Origin: UBA6136 sp964344495
GTDB taxonomy: Bacteria; Pseudomonadota; Gammaproteobacteria; Methylococcales; Methylococcaceae
NCBI GenBank assembly: GCA_964344495.1
Contig: CAYFNI010000036.1
Location: forward strand, 1 to 20,653
Length of the DNA: 20,653 bases
Direction of reading: 5' to 3'
Positions 1 to 7,372 of this stretch are shown in pieces. Below the pieces are notes generated by a model. The model was not told where the DNA came from. It did not search any database and saw only the letters and a list, made by a program, of their open reading frames with translations. The position numbers and the translations under genes are program-made. Numbering within the stretch: the stretch's first letter is position 1; every line of letters begins with the position of its first letter.

Positions 1-820
1 GACGACGGGCGGCCATCCAGTTGATGTTGCCGCGCAGGGTGTTGATCTCGCCGTTATGGGCGATCATTCGGAACGGGTGCGCCAGATCCCAGGTGGGGAA
101 GGTGTTGGTGGAGAAACGCTGATGCACCAGTGCAAGCCCGGATACCAGCCGATCGTCGGTGAGATCGCGGTAGTACACGCCCACCTGATCGGCGAGCAGC
201 ATGCCCTTGTAGACCAAGGTGCGGGAGGAGAAGGACGGGATGTAGAACATCTTGCCCTCGTCCATCCTGAGTTCGCGGATGTGGTTGTCGATCTGCTTGC
301 GGATCACGAACAGCTTGCGTTCGAAACTGTCCTGGTCCGGACAGTTGGAACCCCGGCCGACGAACAACTGACGGATGCAGGGCTCGATCAGCTTGACGGA
401 CTCGCCCAGGCCTTCATTGGCCACCGGCACGTCACGCCAGCCCAGCACGACCTGACCCTCGGCGGTGATGAAGTCCTCGATGATTTTTTCGCAGACCACG
501 CGGTGTTCGGCGCTGCGCGGCAGAAAAATCATGCCCACACCATACTGGCCCGGCTGCGGCAACTCGACGCCGGCATTGGCCATCTCGGCGCGCAGGAATG
601 TGTCCGGTATCTGAACCAGGATGCCGGCGCCATCGCCAGCCAGCGGGTCGGCGCCGACGGCACCGCGATGGGTGATGTTCTTGAGAATTTCCAGCCCTTT
701 GCAGACGATATCGTGGCTTTTGTGGCCTTTGATATGGGCGATAAAGCCCACGCCACACGCATCATGCTCGTTCGTTGGGTCGTACAGACCCTGCTTTTCA
801 GGGAGGGCGTTAAAACTCAT
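1..820 (-). CDS. gltB: Glutamate synthase (NADPH) large subunit, N-terminal part, runs off the left edge
   Basis: Only the first 273 codons lie in the window; the family is usually about 1500 residues. The product transfers the amide nitrogen of glutamine to 2-oxoglutarate to make glutamate, working with GltD. The visible part is the class II glutamine amidotransferase domain. The motif EHDACGVGF places Cys22 as the nucleophile, which in this family becomes the mature N-terminus after a short propeptide is removed. Other family landmarks are THRGAVGAD (about 51-59) and HQRFSTNT followed by HNGEINT near the edge. The ATG at 820-818 is preceded by GAGG six bases upstream, so the start is well supported. 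A strong promoter lies about 160 bases upstream, behind serB. The call is secure; completeness cannot be judged. Confidence 0.96.
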   Translation of the reverse strand, partial: MSFNALPEKQGLYDPTNEHDACGVGFIAHIKGHKSHDIVCKGLEILKNITHRGAVGADPLAGDGAGILVQIPDTFLRAEMANAGVELPQPGQYGVGMIFLPRSAEHRVVCEKIIEDFITAEGQVVLGWRDVPVANEGLGESVKLIEPCIRQLFVGRGSNCPDQDSFERKLFVIRKQIDNHIRELRMDEGKMFYIPSFSSRTLVYKGMLLADQVGVYYRDLTDDRLVSGLALVHQRFSTNTFPTWDLAHPFRMIAHNGEINTLRGNINWMAARR

Positions 821-913
821 GAGATACCTCGGTCAGAAACCTACGGGGCGCATCACTGCCAGGGACCTTGTGAGATCCCGGCGCAATAGCGCGAATTTTT
901 TCCATGGAGCACT

Positions 914-963
914 GGTTTTTCCGTGCGCACCTGATGCTGTGTGCAGGAAGCACGGGCAAAACC
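914..963 (-). other. Stem-loop in the gltB leader
   Basis: An imperfect inverted repeat has outer arms GGTTTT (914-919) and AAAACC (958-963) and inner arms CCGTGC (921-926) and GCACGG (950-955). Shorter pairings are possible inside the loop (GCAC 927-930 with GTGC 941-944). It lies between the predicted gltB start point and the gltB start codon, so the leader RNA should fold here. No T-run follows on the minus strand, so it is not a classical terminator. A regulatory role is inference. Confidence 0.45.
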
Positions 964-981
964 CAAACAAAATGGCGAGAA

Positions 982-1010
982 AATATAAAGAATAAGGGTC
1001 GATTTATCAA
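982..1010 (-). promoter_or_regulatory. Sigma70-type promoter for gltB
   Basis: On the minus strand TTGATA (1010-1005) and TATATT (987-982) are separated by exactly 17 bases, and each hexamer matches the consensus at five of six positions. Transcription would start near 975, giving a leader of about 155 nt before the gltB ATG. This is the best promoter match I found in the window. It lies in the serB-gltB gap, so gltB probably has its own transcription start. Confidence 0.7.
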
Positions 1011-1077
1011 GCCGGTCAACGCAACCCGGGGTAATCCCAAAGCCCTGCGATGCGGGGGTAAAGGCCTTGCCAATGGC

Positions 1078-1716
1078 TCAGTCCAGCCCGATCAGTGCCA
1101 GCGCCAGACTCAGGTCGCGCTCATCCAGGGCGGCATCGGCCTGTTCGCGGACGATGGGTTTGGCATCGAAGGCAATCGACAGGCCGGCAGCAGCCATCAT
1201 CTTCAGGTCGTTGGCGCCATCGCCGATGGCAACGGTACGGCTGATCGGGGTTTCGGTGGCGGTTGCCCACTCGATCAACGCGCCGGCCTTGGCTTCGGCA
1301 TCGACGATATTTCCCAAGATCCGGCCCGTCAGGCGGCCTTCGACGACTTCGAGCCGATTGGCGCGCCAGAAGTCCAGTCCCAGCGCTTCTGCGAGCGGGT
1401 CGAGTACCTCATGGAATCCGCCCGACACGACGCCGACATGACCGCCAGCCGCCTTTACCCGCTGAATCAGGGTCGGGACCCCGCGCGTCACCGTGACGCG
1501 CTCCCGCACGGTCGCGAAAATCGTGTCCGGCAATCCTTTCAGTGTCGCGACGCGGGCCTGCAGGCTCTGGGCGAAGTCGAGTTCGCCGCGCATGGCCCGC
1601 TCGGTGATGTCCGCGACCTGTGGCAAGGAGCCGGCTTCGGCCGCGAGCAATTCGATGACCTCGTTTTCGATCAGGGTGGAGTCGACGTCGAGTATGACGA
1701 GATAGGCAGTAGACAT
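1078..1716 (-). CDS. serB: Phosphoserine phosphatase SerB, short form
   Basis: Hydrolyses O-phospho-L-serine to serine, the last step of serine synthesis, in the cytoplasm. The 212-residue protein has all HAD-superfamily motifs: DVDST with Asp10 (nucleophile) and Asp12, VSGG around Ser98, Lys143 in EAKAG, and GDGAND with Asp166 and Asp170. The helical cap lies between motifs I and II. It lacks the long N-terminal extension of the 322-residue E. coli enzyme and corresponds to the minimal SerB form. I chose the ATG at 1716 because the conserved fold starts at once (MSTAYLVILD). The frame stays open to 1818, but that extension overlaps the end of cysE and looks non-coding. No good Shine-Dalgarno is visible, which suits translational dependence on cysE 28 bases upstream. 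It is the last gene of cysK-cysE-serB. Confidence 0.93.
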   Translation of the reverse strand: MSTAYLVILDVDSTLIENEVIELLAAEAGSLPQVADITERAMRGELDFAQSLQARVATLKGLPDTIFATVRERVTVTRGVPTLIQRVKAAGGHVGVVSGGFHEVLDPLAEALGLDFWRANRLEVVEGRLTGRILGNIVDAEAKAGALIEWATATETPISRTVAIGDGANDLKMMAAAGLSIAFDAKPIVREQADAALDERDLSLALALIGLD

Positions 1717-1744
1717 GGCGGGAATGAAGTGTAGGGCGGTTCGA

Positions 1745-2701
1745 TCAGATGCCGGCGCCGTGTATGAATGTTTCCTGGCGCGCCTGCACCTGGGTGATGT
1801 TGCTGTCCGGCGGAACACTCCGCGTCAGCCAGACATTGCCGCCGATGGTCGAGCCGTGGCCGATGGTAATGCGCCCCAGAATCGTCGCGCCGGCATAAAT
1901 CACTACATCATTCTCGACGATCGGGTGGCGGGCGTTGCCCTTGATGAGCAGGCCGTTTTCATCCGTCGGAAAGCGCTTGGCGCCCAACGTGACGGCCTGA
2001 TACAGCCGGACCCGCTCGCCGATGATCGTGGTTTCTCCGATCACCACGCCGGTACCGTGATCGATGAAGAAACTGGGTCCGATCTGGGCGCCCGGGTGAA
2101 TGTCGATGCCGGTGCTGGAATGGGCGATTTCCGCAATCATGCGCGCGATCAGCGGCAGATTCAGGCGGTAGAGTTCATGCGCCAGTCGATGGTTGATCAT
2201 GGCAGCAATGCCGGGGTAGCAGACCAACACTTCATCGACGCTGTGGGCGGCCGGGTCGCCCTCGTAGGCGGCCTGCAGGTCACTGTCCAGCAACTGTCGA
2301 ATGCGGGGCAGTTGCTGCACGAAGGCCCGGACTCGCCGGATCGCTTCCTTCTGGATGGCCTCCGGATCAGGGTGTTGTTCGCCCGCCTGTTCGGCACTGA
2401 ACTGTAGCTCGCGCTGGATTTGCCTCAACAGCAGCCGCAGTTTGTCATCCAGTGTGTGTCCCACGTAATAGTCGATGCCTTCCCCGGTCTGTTCCCCGGC
2501 ACCAAGACGGTTCGGATACAGCACCGTGGCCAGCCCCTCGACGATCTCCTTGAGAATCCGGCGAGAGGGCAGGCGTGGCGGTCGACGGTCCCGCTGACGC
2601 TGTTCCAGCGACTGCTGGCGCAGAATCCGCAAGGCATCCACGATCGGATCAATATCGAGCTTCAAGGTGTGTTCGGTTGACATGCCGTGATGTGAGTCCA
2701 T
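1745..2701 (-). CDS. cysE: Serine O-acetyltransferase (long form)
   Basis: Transfers acetyl from acetyl-CoA to serine to make O-acetylserine, the substrate of CysK. In this 318-residue protein, about 190 N-terminal residues are mostly helical, followed by a hexapeptide-repeat left-handed beta helix (about 195-300). Asp214-His215 in FFIDHGTG and the GAKRFP/GNARHP region are the usual active-site and loop features. The protein is longer than E. coli CysE (273 residues) and ends in Gly-Ile. A C-terminal isoleucine is what inserts into the CysK active site to form the cysteine synthase complex in characterised systems. The start could be the ATG at 2701 (13 bases after the cysK stop) or at 2683; neither has a strong Shine-Dalgarno. 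It sits between cysK and serB on the same strand. Confidence 0.93.
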   Translation of the reverse strand: MDSHHGMSTEHTLKLDIDPIVDALRILRQQSLEQRQRDRRPPRLPSRRILKEIVEGLATVLYPNRLGAGEQTGEGIDYYVGHTLDDKLRLLLRQIQRELQFSAEQAGEQHPDPEAIQKEAIRRVRAFVQQLPRIRQLLDSDLQAAYEGDPAAHSVDEVLVCYPGIAAMINHRLAHELYRLNLPLIARMIAEIAHSSTGIDIHPGAQIGPSFFIDHGTGVVIGETTIIGERVRLYQAVTLGAKRFPTDENGLLIKGNARHPIVENDVVIYAGATILGRITIGHGSTIGGNVWLTRSVPPDSNITQVQARQETFIHGAGI

Positions 2702-2714
2702 GCCTGTCGGGTGA

Positions 2715-3692
2715 TCAGATTGCCAACCCCTGCGCGTCGAACAGGCCGTCGAACAGGGCGGTGCTCAGGTAACGCTCACCGGAGTCGGGTAGCACAACGA
2801 CGAGGGTCTTGCCCGCGTATTGCGGCAGCTTGGCCAGTCGCAGGGCCACGGCCGCCGCTGCGCCACAGGAAATACCGGCGAGGATGCCCTCTTCGCGCGC
2901 CAGGCGACGGGCGGTGTCGATGGCTTCTTCGTTACTGACGCGCTCAATGCGATCGACCAGATTGAGGTCGAGGATGTCCGGAACAAAACCGGCTCCGATG
3001 CCCTGAATCTTGTGCGGTGCCGGTTTGAGCGGCTCGCCGGCGCGGGTCTGGGTCAGGATTGGACTGGCTTCGGGTTCGACCGCCACCGATTCGATCGGCC
3101 TGCCGCGGGTCTGCTTCAGGTAGCGCGTAACCCCGGTGATGGTGCCGCCGGTGCCGACGCCGGCGATGAACACATCCACCTGCCCGTCGGTGTCGTCCCA
3201 GATTTCGGGGCCCGTCGTCGCTTCATGGATGGCCGGGTTGGCGGGGTTCTTGAACTGTTGCAACAGGACATAGCGCGAGGGATCCGAGGCGGCGATGTCC
3301 TCGGCCTTGGCGATGGCGCCGGGCATGCCCTTGGCACCTTCGGTCAGCACCAGCTTGGCGCCATAGGCAACCAGCAGCTTGCGCCGTTCGAGGCTCATGG
3401 TCTCGGGCATGGTGAGTGTCAGGGGGATGCCTCGGGCGGCGGCGACGAAGGCCAGCGCGATGCCGGTGTTGCCGCTGGTGGGTTCCACGATTTCCTTGCC
3501 CGGACCGAGCAGCCCCTTCTGCTCGGCATCCCAGACCATGGCGGCGCCGATGCGGCATTTGACGGAGTAGGCCGGGTTTCGGCCTTCGATTTTGGCCAGT
3601 ACGGTGGCGGCGGCGCCATCGGTGATGCGGTTGAGTCGGACCAGCGGGGTGCGGCCAATCGAACGTGAGTTGTCTTCGAACCAGTGCGCCAT
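2715..3692 (-). CDS. cysK: Cysteine synthase A (O-acetylserine sulfhydrylase)
   Basis: PLP enzyme that joins O-acetylserine and sulfide to make cysteine. The 325-residue product is very close to E. coli CysK along its whole length. Lys45 in NPAYSVKCRIG is the PLP lysine, PTSGNTG (71-77) binds the substrate carboxylate, GTGGT (180-184) binds the PLP phosphate, and KIQGIGAGF (228-236) and SGERYLSTALF (304-314) are CysK signatures. The ATG at 3692 has AAGGAG seven bases upstream, so it is preferred over an in-frame ATG at 3707. It is the first gene of cysK-cysE-serB. The 290-base upstream gap holds the ppc terminator and a 19-base palindrome. CysK rather than CysM is favoured by these motifs. 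Confidence 0.96.
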   Translation of the reverse strand: MAHWFEDNSRSIGRTPLVRLNRITDGAAATVLAKIEGRNPAYSVKCRIGAAMVWDAEQKGLLGPGKEIVEPTSGNTGIALAFVAAARGIPLTLTMPETMSLERRKLLVAYGAKLVLTEGAKGMPGAIAKAEDIAASDPSRYVLLQQFKNPANPAIHEATTGPEIWDDTDGQVDVFIAGVGTGGTITGVTRYLKQTRGRPIESVAVEPEASPILTQTRAGEPLKPAPHKIQGIGAGFVPDILDLNLVDRIERVSNEEAIDTARRLAREEGILAGISCGAAAAVALRLAKLPQYAGKTLVVVLPDSGERYLSTALFDGLFDAQGLAI

Positions 3693-3823
3693 GTGTCTCT
3701 CCTTCAAATACCGGAACGGTGTTTCGTTGCGGGCCCATGCCCGGACGGGGGCTGCAGGCCTCCAGCGGCCCGGTCGCCGAGCAGCCGTTCTGTCGGTTGT
3801 TGGTCTGAATCGGTTTGAATGGC

Positions 3824-3842
3824 CCCTGGGGTGCCCCCAGGG
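3824..3842. repeat. 19-base palindrome upstream of cysK
   Basis: CCCTGGGG (3824-3831) and CCCCAGGG (3835-3842) are perfect 8-base arms around a 3-base centre. The sequence TTGACC, similar to a -35 hexamer, sits at its upstream edge on the minus strand (3846-3841), about 150 bases before the cysK start. No T-run follows in either direction, so a protein-binding site or leader hairpin is likelier than a terminator. The function is unknown. Confidence 0.4.
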
Positions 3843-3857
3843 TCAAGGCCGTACATG

Positions 3858-3890
3858 GTAAAGAAATCCCGCTGGAATGTCCCCAGCGGG
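3858..3890 (-). terminator. Intrinsic terminator after ppc
   Basis: Read on the minus strand, CCCGCTGG (3890-3883) and CCAGCGGG (3875-3868) form a perfect 8-bp G+C-rich stem with a 7-base loop. It is followed directly by ATTTCTTT (3867-3860). It starts about 95 bases after the ppc stop codon and separates ppc from the cysK cluster. Confidence 0.72.
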
Positions 3891-3983
3891 GTTCTGGACT
3901 CCATTTGGCGCAGCCGTCCGGAATAGCGATGAGCCCGATCTGCGCGGTCCTGGCGGGGGCCGGCCACAGGTGGACGCGTCCGG

Positions 3984-6782
3984 TTAGCCCGTATTGCGCA
4001 TGCCGGCGGCGATAGCGTTGATGGTCCGCAGCAGGGGTTTCATCCACGGACTCGCCGACGGGTCGTCAAGATCCGCCTCCCGCACCCGGCGCAACAGGCT
4101 GACCTGCAGATAATTCAACGGCCCCAGATAGGCATCGCGTCGCTGCAGGGAGGCCGCCAGCGTCGGGTTTTCCGCGACCAGGCGGTCGATGCGGGCAATC
4201 TGCAGGATCCAGTCGACACTGCGTTGATACTCGCTGGCGATCTGGTTCCAGATACGCTCGCCGGTGGCTGGATCGGCGCACAGGCTGGCGTACTCACGGG
4301 CAATGTCCATGTTGGATTTGCACAGCGCCATCTGCGCGTTGCTCAGCAGGTTGCGGAAAAAGGGCCATTCCCGGTACATGTCGCGCAGGAGTTCGAGCCG
4401 TTCGGGCTGCTGTGACGACCAGGCTGCCAGACTGGAACCAATCCCGAACCAGGCGGGAAAGGTCTGGCGTGACTGCGCCCAGGCGAAGACCCAGGCAATT
4501 GCGCGGACCGATCCCTTGGAGCGGTCTTTTTTCTTGCGGTGCGATGGCCGCGAGCCGATGTTCAACTGGCCAATCTCGCCCACCGGCGTGGCTTCGTAAA
4601 AATAGTCCAGGAAGCCGGGGGTATGCTCGGTCAGGGTGCGGTAACTCTGTTCGCCGAGGCGGGCCAGTTCGCCCATGACTGCCAGGTGTTGTGGTGCCGG
4701 TTGGGCGACCGGCTGGATCAGGCTCAGGCTGGCTTTCATGAGGCCGGTCAGGCCCATGGTCAGTTCGTAGACGGCCGTTTCCATGTTGTTGTAGCGGTAG
4801 AACAGCACCTCGCCCTGTTCGGTGAACTTGATCTGGCCGCGGACGGTATCCGGCGGTTGTGCCAGGATCGCCTCATGGGTCGGACCGCCGCCGCGACCGA
4901 CCGTGCCGCCGCGGCCATGGAACAGCCGGCAGCGAATGCCGCGCTTCTCTGCAATCGCGATGACCAGCTGCTGGGCGCGGTAGAGGCCCCAGGCCGAGGC
5001 CAGGATGCCGCCGTCCTTGCAGGAGTCGGAATATCCCAGCATCACTTCCTGACTTTCGCCCGAGGCGGCCAGCATGGCGCGATAGACCGGTTGATCAAGC
5101 AGGTCGGACAACACCTCTTCGATCCGATTGAGGTCGTCGATGGTCTCGAACAGCGGGCTGATGCCGATGTGGCAGAACCACTGTCCGCCCAGTCGGCCGG
5201 CGAGCCCGGACTGGACCGCAAGCAGCAGCACTTCGAGAACATGGCTGGCGTGATGGGTCATGGAGATGACGTATTTGCCGAAGCAGTCACCGCCAATCTC
5301 GCGTCGCATGCGGGCCATGGTTTCGAACAGGGCCAGGGTCTCGCGGCTCAGGGGCGTGAGGGCGGAGCGGTCGAACATCAGACCGCCGGGGGCGGCGATG
5401 GCTTCACCCAGCACCTGCAGCCGTTCGGCCTCGTTCAGGGCCAGATAGTCGATGCCGACCGCGTTCCGCAGGACATCGGCCACGGCCTCGCTGTGGCGGG
5501 TGGATTCCTGCCGCACATCCAGCTGCATCAGGTGGAAACCGAAGGTGTCGACCAGCCGGATCAGGTCATGCAGTTCCTGGCTGGCAATATCGGCATCATT
5601 GTGGCTACGCAGCGAGGCATCGATCAGCTGCAGATCGGTCATGAATTCGACGGCGGAGGGATAGGCCTGGGTATCCGGCGGCTCGTTTTCGCCCGCAATC
5701 AGCAACTGGATGCGACGCAGCGTGCGCTGCATGCGATATTTCATCAGGACCAGCTTGTGTCGGTAGGGCTCCTGCAGATACGGTCGTTCCAGTTCGCCAA
5801 CGACCGAGCCCAGTGCCAGCCGATCAGCCTCCAGACTGGCGGTGAATTCGGTCGAGAGTTCACAGAATCCCCATGAGTGGGACAACTGGCCGCGCAGGTC
5901 CTCCAGCCGCTGCAGGTATTCCTGCAGGATGGTCTGGGACTGCAGCCGGACCGCCAGGGCCGTGGTATCGGCCGTGACGTTCGGATTGCCGTCGCGGTCA
6001 CCGCCTATCCACGAACCATAGCGCAGGAAGCTGGGCACACGGATGTGCCGGGCGGCGGCCTCGCCGTAGATGTCGCTGACGGACCGCTCGAAATTGCGGT
6101 AGACCCGCGTGGTAGCCTTGAACAACGACAGCGGGAAGTAGAACAGGCCGGTATCGATTTCATCGGCCACGCCCATGCTGCGCGCCCGCACTTCGTCGGT
6201 TTTCCACAGCAGCTGGATCTGCGATTGCAGCCGTTCGATCGCCTCTTCGCGGAAATAGCCCTTCAGACGGCCGTTGGCGAGGGCTTCCTGCGACACGAAG
6301 ACATTACGCAGCGCGCCTTTGACGGTGCGCCGTTTGGCTTCGGTCGGGTGGGCGGTCATGACCGGCAGATACAGCAGTTGATCAAGGAGCAGCTGCAGCT
6401 GGTCGGGCGCAACACCGCCTTGGTGAAGCAGCATCAGGGTGTCGTGAAACGACCCCGGCCAGTAATGCCCGCCCTGTTCCGACTGCCGGCGTCGCTGACG
6501 CAGGTAGTAGGATTCCTCGGCGATGTTGAGCAGGCTGAAGTAATGGTTGAATACCCGCACGACTTCGCCCGTGGTTTCTGGATCGAGTTCGTTGAGCGAG
6601 TCGAGCATCTGTTGATGCTGGACCGGGTCCGGTTGGGCGAGCAGGGCCGCAAAACGGCGCTCGAGTCGTTCGACACGCCGGGCAATGTGGCTACGCCCCT
6701 GTGTTTTCAGAACGCGTGTCAGAACCGTGTTAAGCAGCCGGACGGCGCTTTGCAGTTCTTTTTCATCTTGGACGGTCGACAT
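3984..6782 (-). CDS. ppc: Phosphoenolpyruvate carboxylase
   Basis: Carboxylates phosphoenolpyruvate with bicarbonate to oxaloacetate, refilling the citric acid cycle and feeding aspartate and glutamate families. The 932-residue protein is full length (E. coli 883). VMTAHPTEAKRR contains catalytic His145; GGDRDGNPNVT, LGYSDSCKDGG, FHGRGGTVGRGGGP (His622) and SRPSHRKKKD followed by SVRAIAWVFAW are all family blocks. The C-terminus ends MRNTG, close to the usual QNTG end that lines the allosteric and active site region. The ATG at 6782 has GAGGA upstream at good spacing. The gene looks monocistronic: about 330 bases without a gene lie upstream and an intrinsic terminator lies downstream. The allosteric state (acetyl-CoA, aspartate) cannot be read from the sequence. 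Confidence 0.97.
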   Translation of the reverse strand: MSTVQDEKELQSAVRLLNTVLTRVLKTQGRSHIARRVERLERRFAALLAQPDPVQHQQMLDSLNELDPETTGEVVRVFNHYFSLLNIAEESYYLRQRRRQSEQGGHYWPGSFHDTLMLLHQGGVAPDQLQLLLDQLLYLPVMTAHPTEAKRRTVKGALRNVFVSQEALANGRLKGYFREEAIERLQSQIQLLWKTDEVRARSMGVADEIDTGLFYFPLSLFKATTRVYRNFERSVSDIYGEAAARHIRVPSFLRYGSWIGGDRDGNPNVTADTTALAVRLQSQTILQEYLQRLEDLRGQLSHSWGFCELSTEFTASLEADRLALGSVVGELERPYLQEPYRHKLVLMKYRMQRTLRRIQLLIAGENEPPDTQAYPSAVEFMTDLQLIDASLRSHNDADIASQELHDLIRLVDTFGFHLMQLDVRQESTRHSEAVADVLRNAVGIDYLALNEAERLQVLGEAIAAPGGLMFDRSALTPLSRETLALFETMARMRREIGGDCFGKYVISMTHHASHVLEVLLLAVQSGLAGRLGGQWFCHIGISPLFETIDDLNRIEEVLSDLLDQPVYRAMLAASGESQEVMLGYSDSCKDGGILASAWGLYRAQQLVIAIAEKRGIRCRLFHGRGGTVGRGGGPTHEAILAQPPDTVRGQIKFTEQGEVLFYRYNNMETAVYELTMGLTGLMKASLSLIQPVAQPAPQHLAVMGELARLGEQSYRTLTEHTPGFLDYFYEATPVGEIGQLNIGSRPSHRKKKDRSKGSVRAIAWVFAWAQSRQTFPAWFGIGSSLAAWSSQQPERLELLRDMYREWPFFRNLLSNAQMALCKSNMDIAREYASLCADPATGERIWNQIASEYQRSVDWILQIARIDRLVAENPTLAASLQRRDAYLGPLNYLQVSLLRRVREADLDDPSASPWMKPLLRTINAIAAGMRNTG

Positions 6783-7113
6783 CGGGAATCCTCGGTCAGG
6801 ATGAAGTGGAGTCGGAAGTAACGGCAGGCAGCAGGCCGGCGCGGAGACTGGGCCCAGGCCGCTTGGGCCGGGTCCGGCGCCAACGGCTTGCTAACTTTCA
6901 GGCAAATCCCATGCCTCTGGTCGCAAGAGGCCGGCGAGAGTCAGCGATTGGCGATCCCGCGCTGGTGGGGCGCGGCCGGTTGGCTCGGGATTGGATGAAA
7001 TCCGGCTCCACCCGCGCACCGTTGCCCAAATGCGGTGCGTGCGCGGTTACCTCTGGGGGCGATTGTCGGCCGGAATGAACGCCTGGCAGCTTGGCAGTCG
7101 GAGCCCGACGGGC
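6783..7113. other. Gene-free stretch upstream of ppc
   Basis: About 330 bases between the 58-residue membrane protein gene and ppc. I see no convincing ORF on either strand. Small inverted repeats occur (GGCCCA 6851-6856 with TGGGCC 6864-6869; GCCC/GGGC around 7103-7113, directly after the upstream gene's stop) but neither has a T-run. The ppc promoter presumably lies here, but no hexamer pair stands out. Confidence 0.5.
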
Positions 7114-7290
7114 TTAGATGCCGCCTTCATGGTCACGGACGTACTGGATCATCAAGTTCACCAGACGCCAGGTGGCATACAGCATGACAGCATAGATGGC
7201 CCATTCCTCAAGTGAAACGCTGGTACGGTCGTTGTCGAGAATGGCCATGCCCAGCGAACAGGCAACGATCATGGCAATGTAGTTCAGCAT
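7114..7290 (-). CDS. Small membrane protein, two predicted helices, unknown function
   Basis: A 58-residue product with two hydrophobic stretches, about residues 3-17 (YIAMIVACSLGMAIL) and 29-47 (WAIYAVMLYATWRLVNLMI). A short acidic, polar linker (DNDRTSVSLEE) joins them, and the tail is polar (RDHEGGI). The ATG at 7290 has GAGG eight bases upstream; the frame stays open to 7434 but that part overlaps the clcB end. TAAAAT at 7346-7341 on the minus strand could be a -10 element, though no good -35 matches it. It lies 82 bases after clcB and upstream of ppc. I do not recognise the family. The hydrophobic pattern and ribosome site make it likely to be real. Confidence 0.6.
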   Translation of the reverse strand: MLNYIAMIVACSLGMAILDNDRTSVSLEEWAIYAVMLYATWRLVNLMIQYVRDHEGGI

Positions 7291-7372
7291 GTGAAGCGCC
7301 TCGTCGTGAGAGTAAGGGTTTAAATCTGCAACCGCCGTGTATTTTAGCCGATCAGTTACTCGGGTCGGGAGC

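Noticed and set aside
881..900. GCGC-AATA-GCGC followed by T-rich DNA on the plus strand, terminator-like
   Set aside because: The stem is only four base pairs and no plus-strand gene precedes it.
904..1734. 276-residue plus-strand frame across the serB region
   Set aside because: Antisense to serB; its first part lies in the gltB leader and promoter region.
2820..3668. 282-residue Gly-rich plus-strand frame opposite cysK
   Set aside because: Shadow frame of cysK; Gly/Asp-rich composition typical of mirrored G+C-rich coding DNA.
4539..5876. 445-residue open frame on the plus strand opposite ppc
   Set aside because: It is a mirror frame of a high-G+C gene; the minus strand has full-length Ppc with all motifs.
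5877..6821. 314-residue open frame on the plus strand over the ppc 5' half
   Set aside because: Shadow of ppc; it shows no motif and no ribosome site.
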